This document shows, piece by piece, positions 15,023-15,759 of a stretch of 15,759 nt of DNA. Both the position numbers and the translations under genes were made by a program. Each line of letters opens with the position of its first letter. Positions within the stretch are counted from its first letter, which is position 1. This DNA comes from an uncultured beta proteobacterium. GTDB lineage: Bacteria > Pseudomonadota > Gammaproteobacteria > Burkholderiales > Burkholderiaceae_B. The stretch is taken from assembly GCA_903929925.1 (NCBI GenBank), contig CAIYWO010000198.1, positions 1-15,759 on the forward strand, read 5' to 3'. The notes beneath the pieces are model-generated. The model searched no databases, was not told where the DNA came from, and worked only from the letters and a program-made list of their open reading frames with translations.

Positions 15023-15759
15023 TTAAATCAACACATCCCACACAGGGGTCAAATCAGTCGGTAACGGCGGCAAGCTGCCGAGATCGTAGCGCCCCTCGCC
15101 CGGGCCATGAAAATCAGACCCACACGACGCAAGAAACCCGTACTGCCGCGCAACGCCAGCATACGTTTGATATTGCCCTGGATGGTGACTACCCGTGATG
15201 ACCTCAATACCCCGGCCCCCCAACTCCTTGAAAGCGGCAAAGAAGGCATCGAACTGCGTTTGTGTGAATTCATAACGACCAGGGTGCGCAATGACGGCGA
15301 CTCCGCCAGCGTGCCCAATCCAGCTAATCGCTTGATCCAACGCAGCCCAACGCATCGGTTCGTGTGCTGGGCCTCCATCGTGTAAGTAACGATCAAACGC
15401 TGTCTGTACCGTCGGTACAAATTTAGCCTGATGCAAGTAGCGCCCAAAATGCGTACGACTAATGAGCTCTGGGTTCCCAGCAAGGCTGGCTGCCCCCTCA
15501 AAAGCGCCAGGCATGCCTAGCTCGGCTAGACGCTCACCGATGCGTCGCGCGCGCTCTGACCGCCCGCTACGAGTAATCCGTAGACCTTCTGCGAGCACTG
15601 CATTATCGGGGTCAATTCCCAGGCCAACGATGTGGACCGTTTTCCCAGCCCACGTCACAGAAATCTCGACACCACCAAGGTAGTCCATGCCAATTTCTTG
15701 TGCCGTTTGCTTCGCAAGCTGCTGCCCAGCAAGTTCGTCGTGATCGGTCAAGGACCACA
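15023..15759 (-). CDS. PHP-domain phosphoesterase, RNase AM / 3',5'-nucleoside bisphosphate phosphatase type (5' end outside window)
   Basis: The frame is open to the window edge: the visible part begins WSLTDHDEL, so the true start with the HxHx motif lies beyond 15759. About 244 residues are visible of roughly 280. PHP metal-site motifs in order are TDHDE, GVEIS, AHPGRY and SCGSDFHGP, matching the YciV/TrpH branch. Characterised relatives hydrolyse 3',5'-nucleoside bisphosphates or trim RNA 5' ends; which applies here is inference. The long insert with ELISRTHFGRYLHQ, where R and H residues may contact the nucleotide, is characteristic. It is transcribed just upstream of greB, stop to start 6 bases apart. 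Confidence 0.88.
   Translation of the reverse strand, partial: WSLTDHDELAGQQLAKQTAQEIGMDYLGGVEISVTWAGKTVHIVGLGIDPDNAVLAEGLRITRSGRSERARRIGERLAELGMPGAFEGAASLAGNPELISRTHFGRYLHQAKFVPTVQTAFDRYLHDGGPAHEPMRWAALDQAISWIGHAGGVAVIAHPGRYEFTQTQFDAFFAAFKELGGRGIEVITGSHHPGQYQTYAGVARQYGFLASCGSDFHGPGEGRYDLGSLPPLPTDLTPVWDVLI

Noticed and set aside
1..15759. Mobile element, CRISPR, prophage, defence system or toxin-antitoxin pair
   Set aside because: All sizeable frames resolve into housekeeping or chromosomal families; no transposase, integrase, repeat array or attachment site was seen.

Overview
The window reads as ordinary chromosomal DNA of a betaproteobacterium, most likely Burkholderiales and perhaps an Alcaligenaceae-type genome of moderate GC. 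The basis is the protein flavour (ArgH, TsaD, SurE/Pcm/NlpD, YbiT, GreB) and the gene order; the family-level placement is inference. There are 18 protein genes packed almost without gaps. I see no tRNA, rRNA, insertion sequence, phage gene or CRISPR array. No stretch without a gene exceeds about 160 bases.

Layout. (1) 1-363: the 3' end of argH on +, ending flush against rlmD. (2) 364-5475: a tight minus-strand run surE > pcm > nlpD > PolB-like 3'-5' exonuclease > LTxxQ periplasmic protein > rlmD. This combines repair and damage functions (SurE, Pcm), cell-division amidase activation (NlpD), a nuclease, an envelope protein and an rRNA methyltransferase. The sigma factor gene rpoS, which usually follows nlpD, is not there. 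(3) 5613-6248: plsY on +, divergent from surE and convergent with tsaD. (4) 6241-8901: minus-strand ybiT (ABC-F ATPase) > tsaD (tRNA t6A). (5) 9058-10389: an AGCS sodium:alanine/glycine symporter on +. (6) 10430-12687: minus-strand HAD phosphatase > tadA > ldcA, joined by overlap or very short gaps. (7) 12752-14481: plus-strand pair of an uncharacterised SAM methyltransferase and a YeeZ-like NAD-dependent epimerase, coupled by ATGA. (8) 14465-15759: minus-strand PHP phosphoesterase (5' end outside the window) > greB.

Many genes concern translation and RNA: RlmD modifies 23S rRNA, TsaD and TadA modify tRNA, YbiT acts on ribosomes by family, and GreB rescues RNA polymerase. PlsY, NlpD and LdcA serve the envelope. 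Several genes use GTG or TTG starts, and three convergent gene pairs overlap or abut.

No clearly new system is visible. The observations most worth a second look are the rpoS-less nlpD locus, two short perfect inverted repeats sitting in divergent promoter regions (5555-5567 and 12713-12725), and the linked orphan genes around 12.7-14.5 kb (HAD hydrolase, methyltransferase, epimerase).
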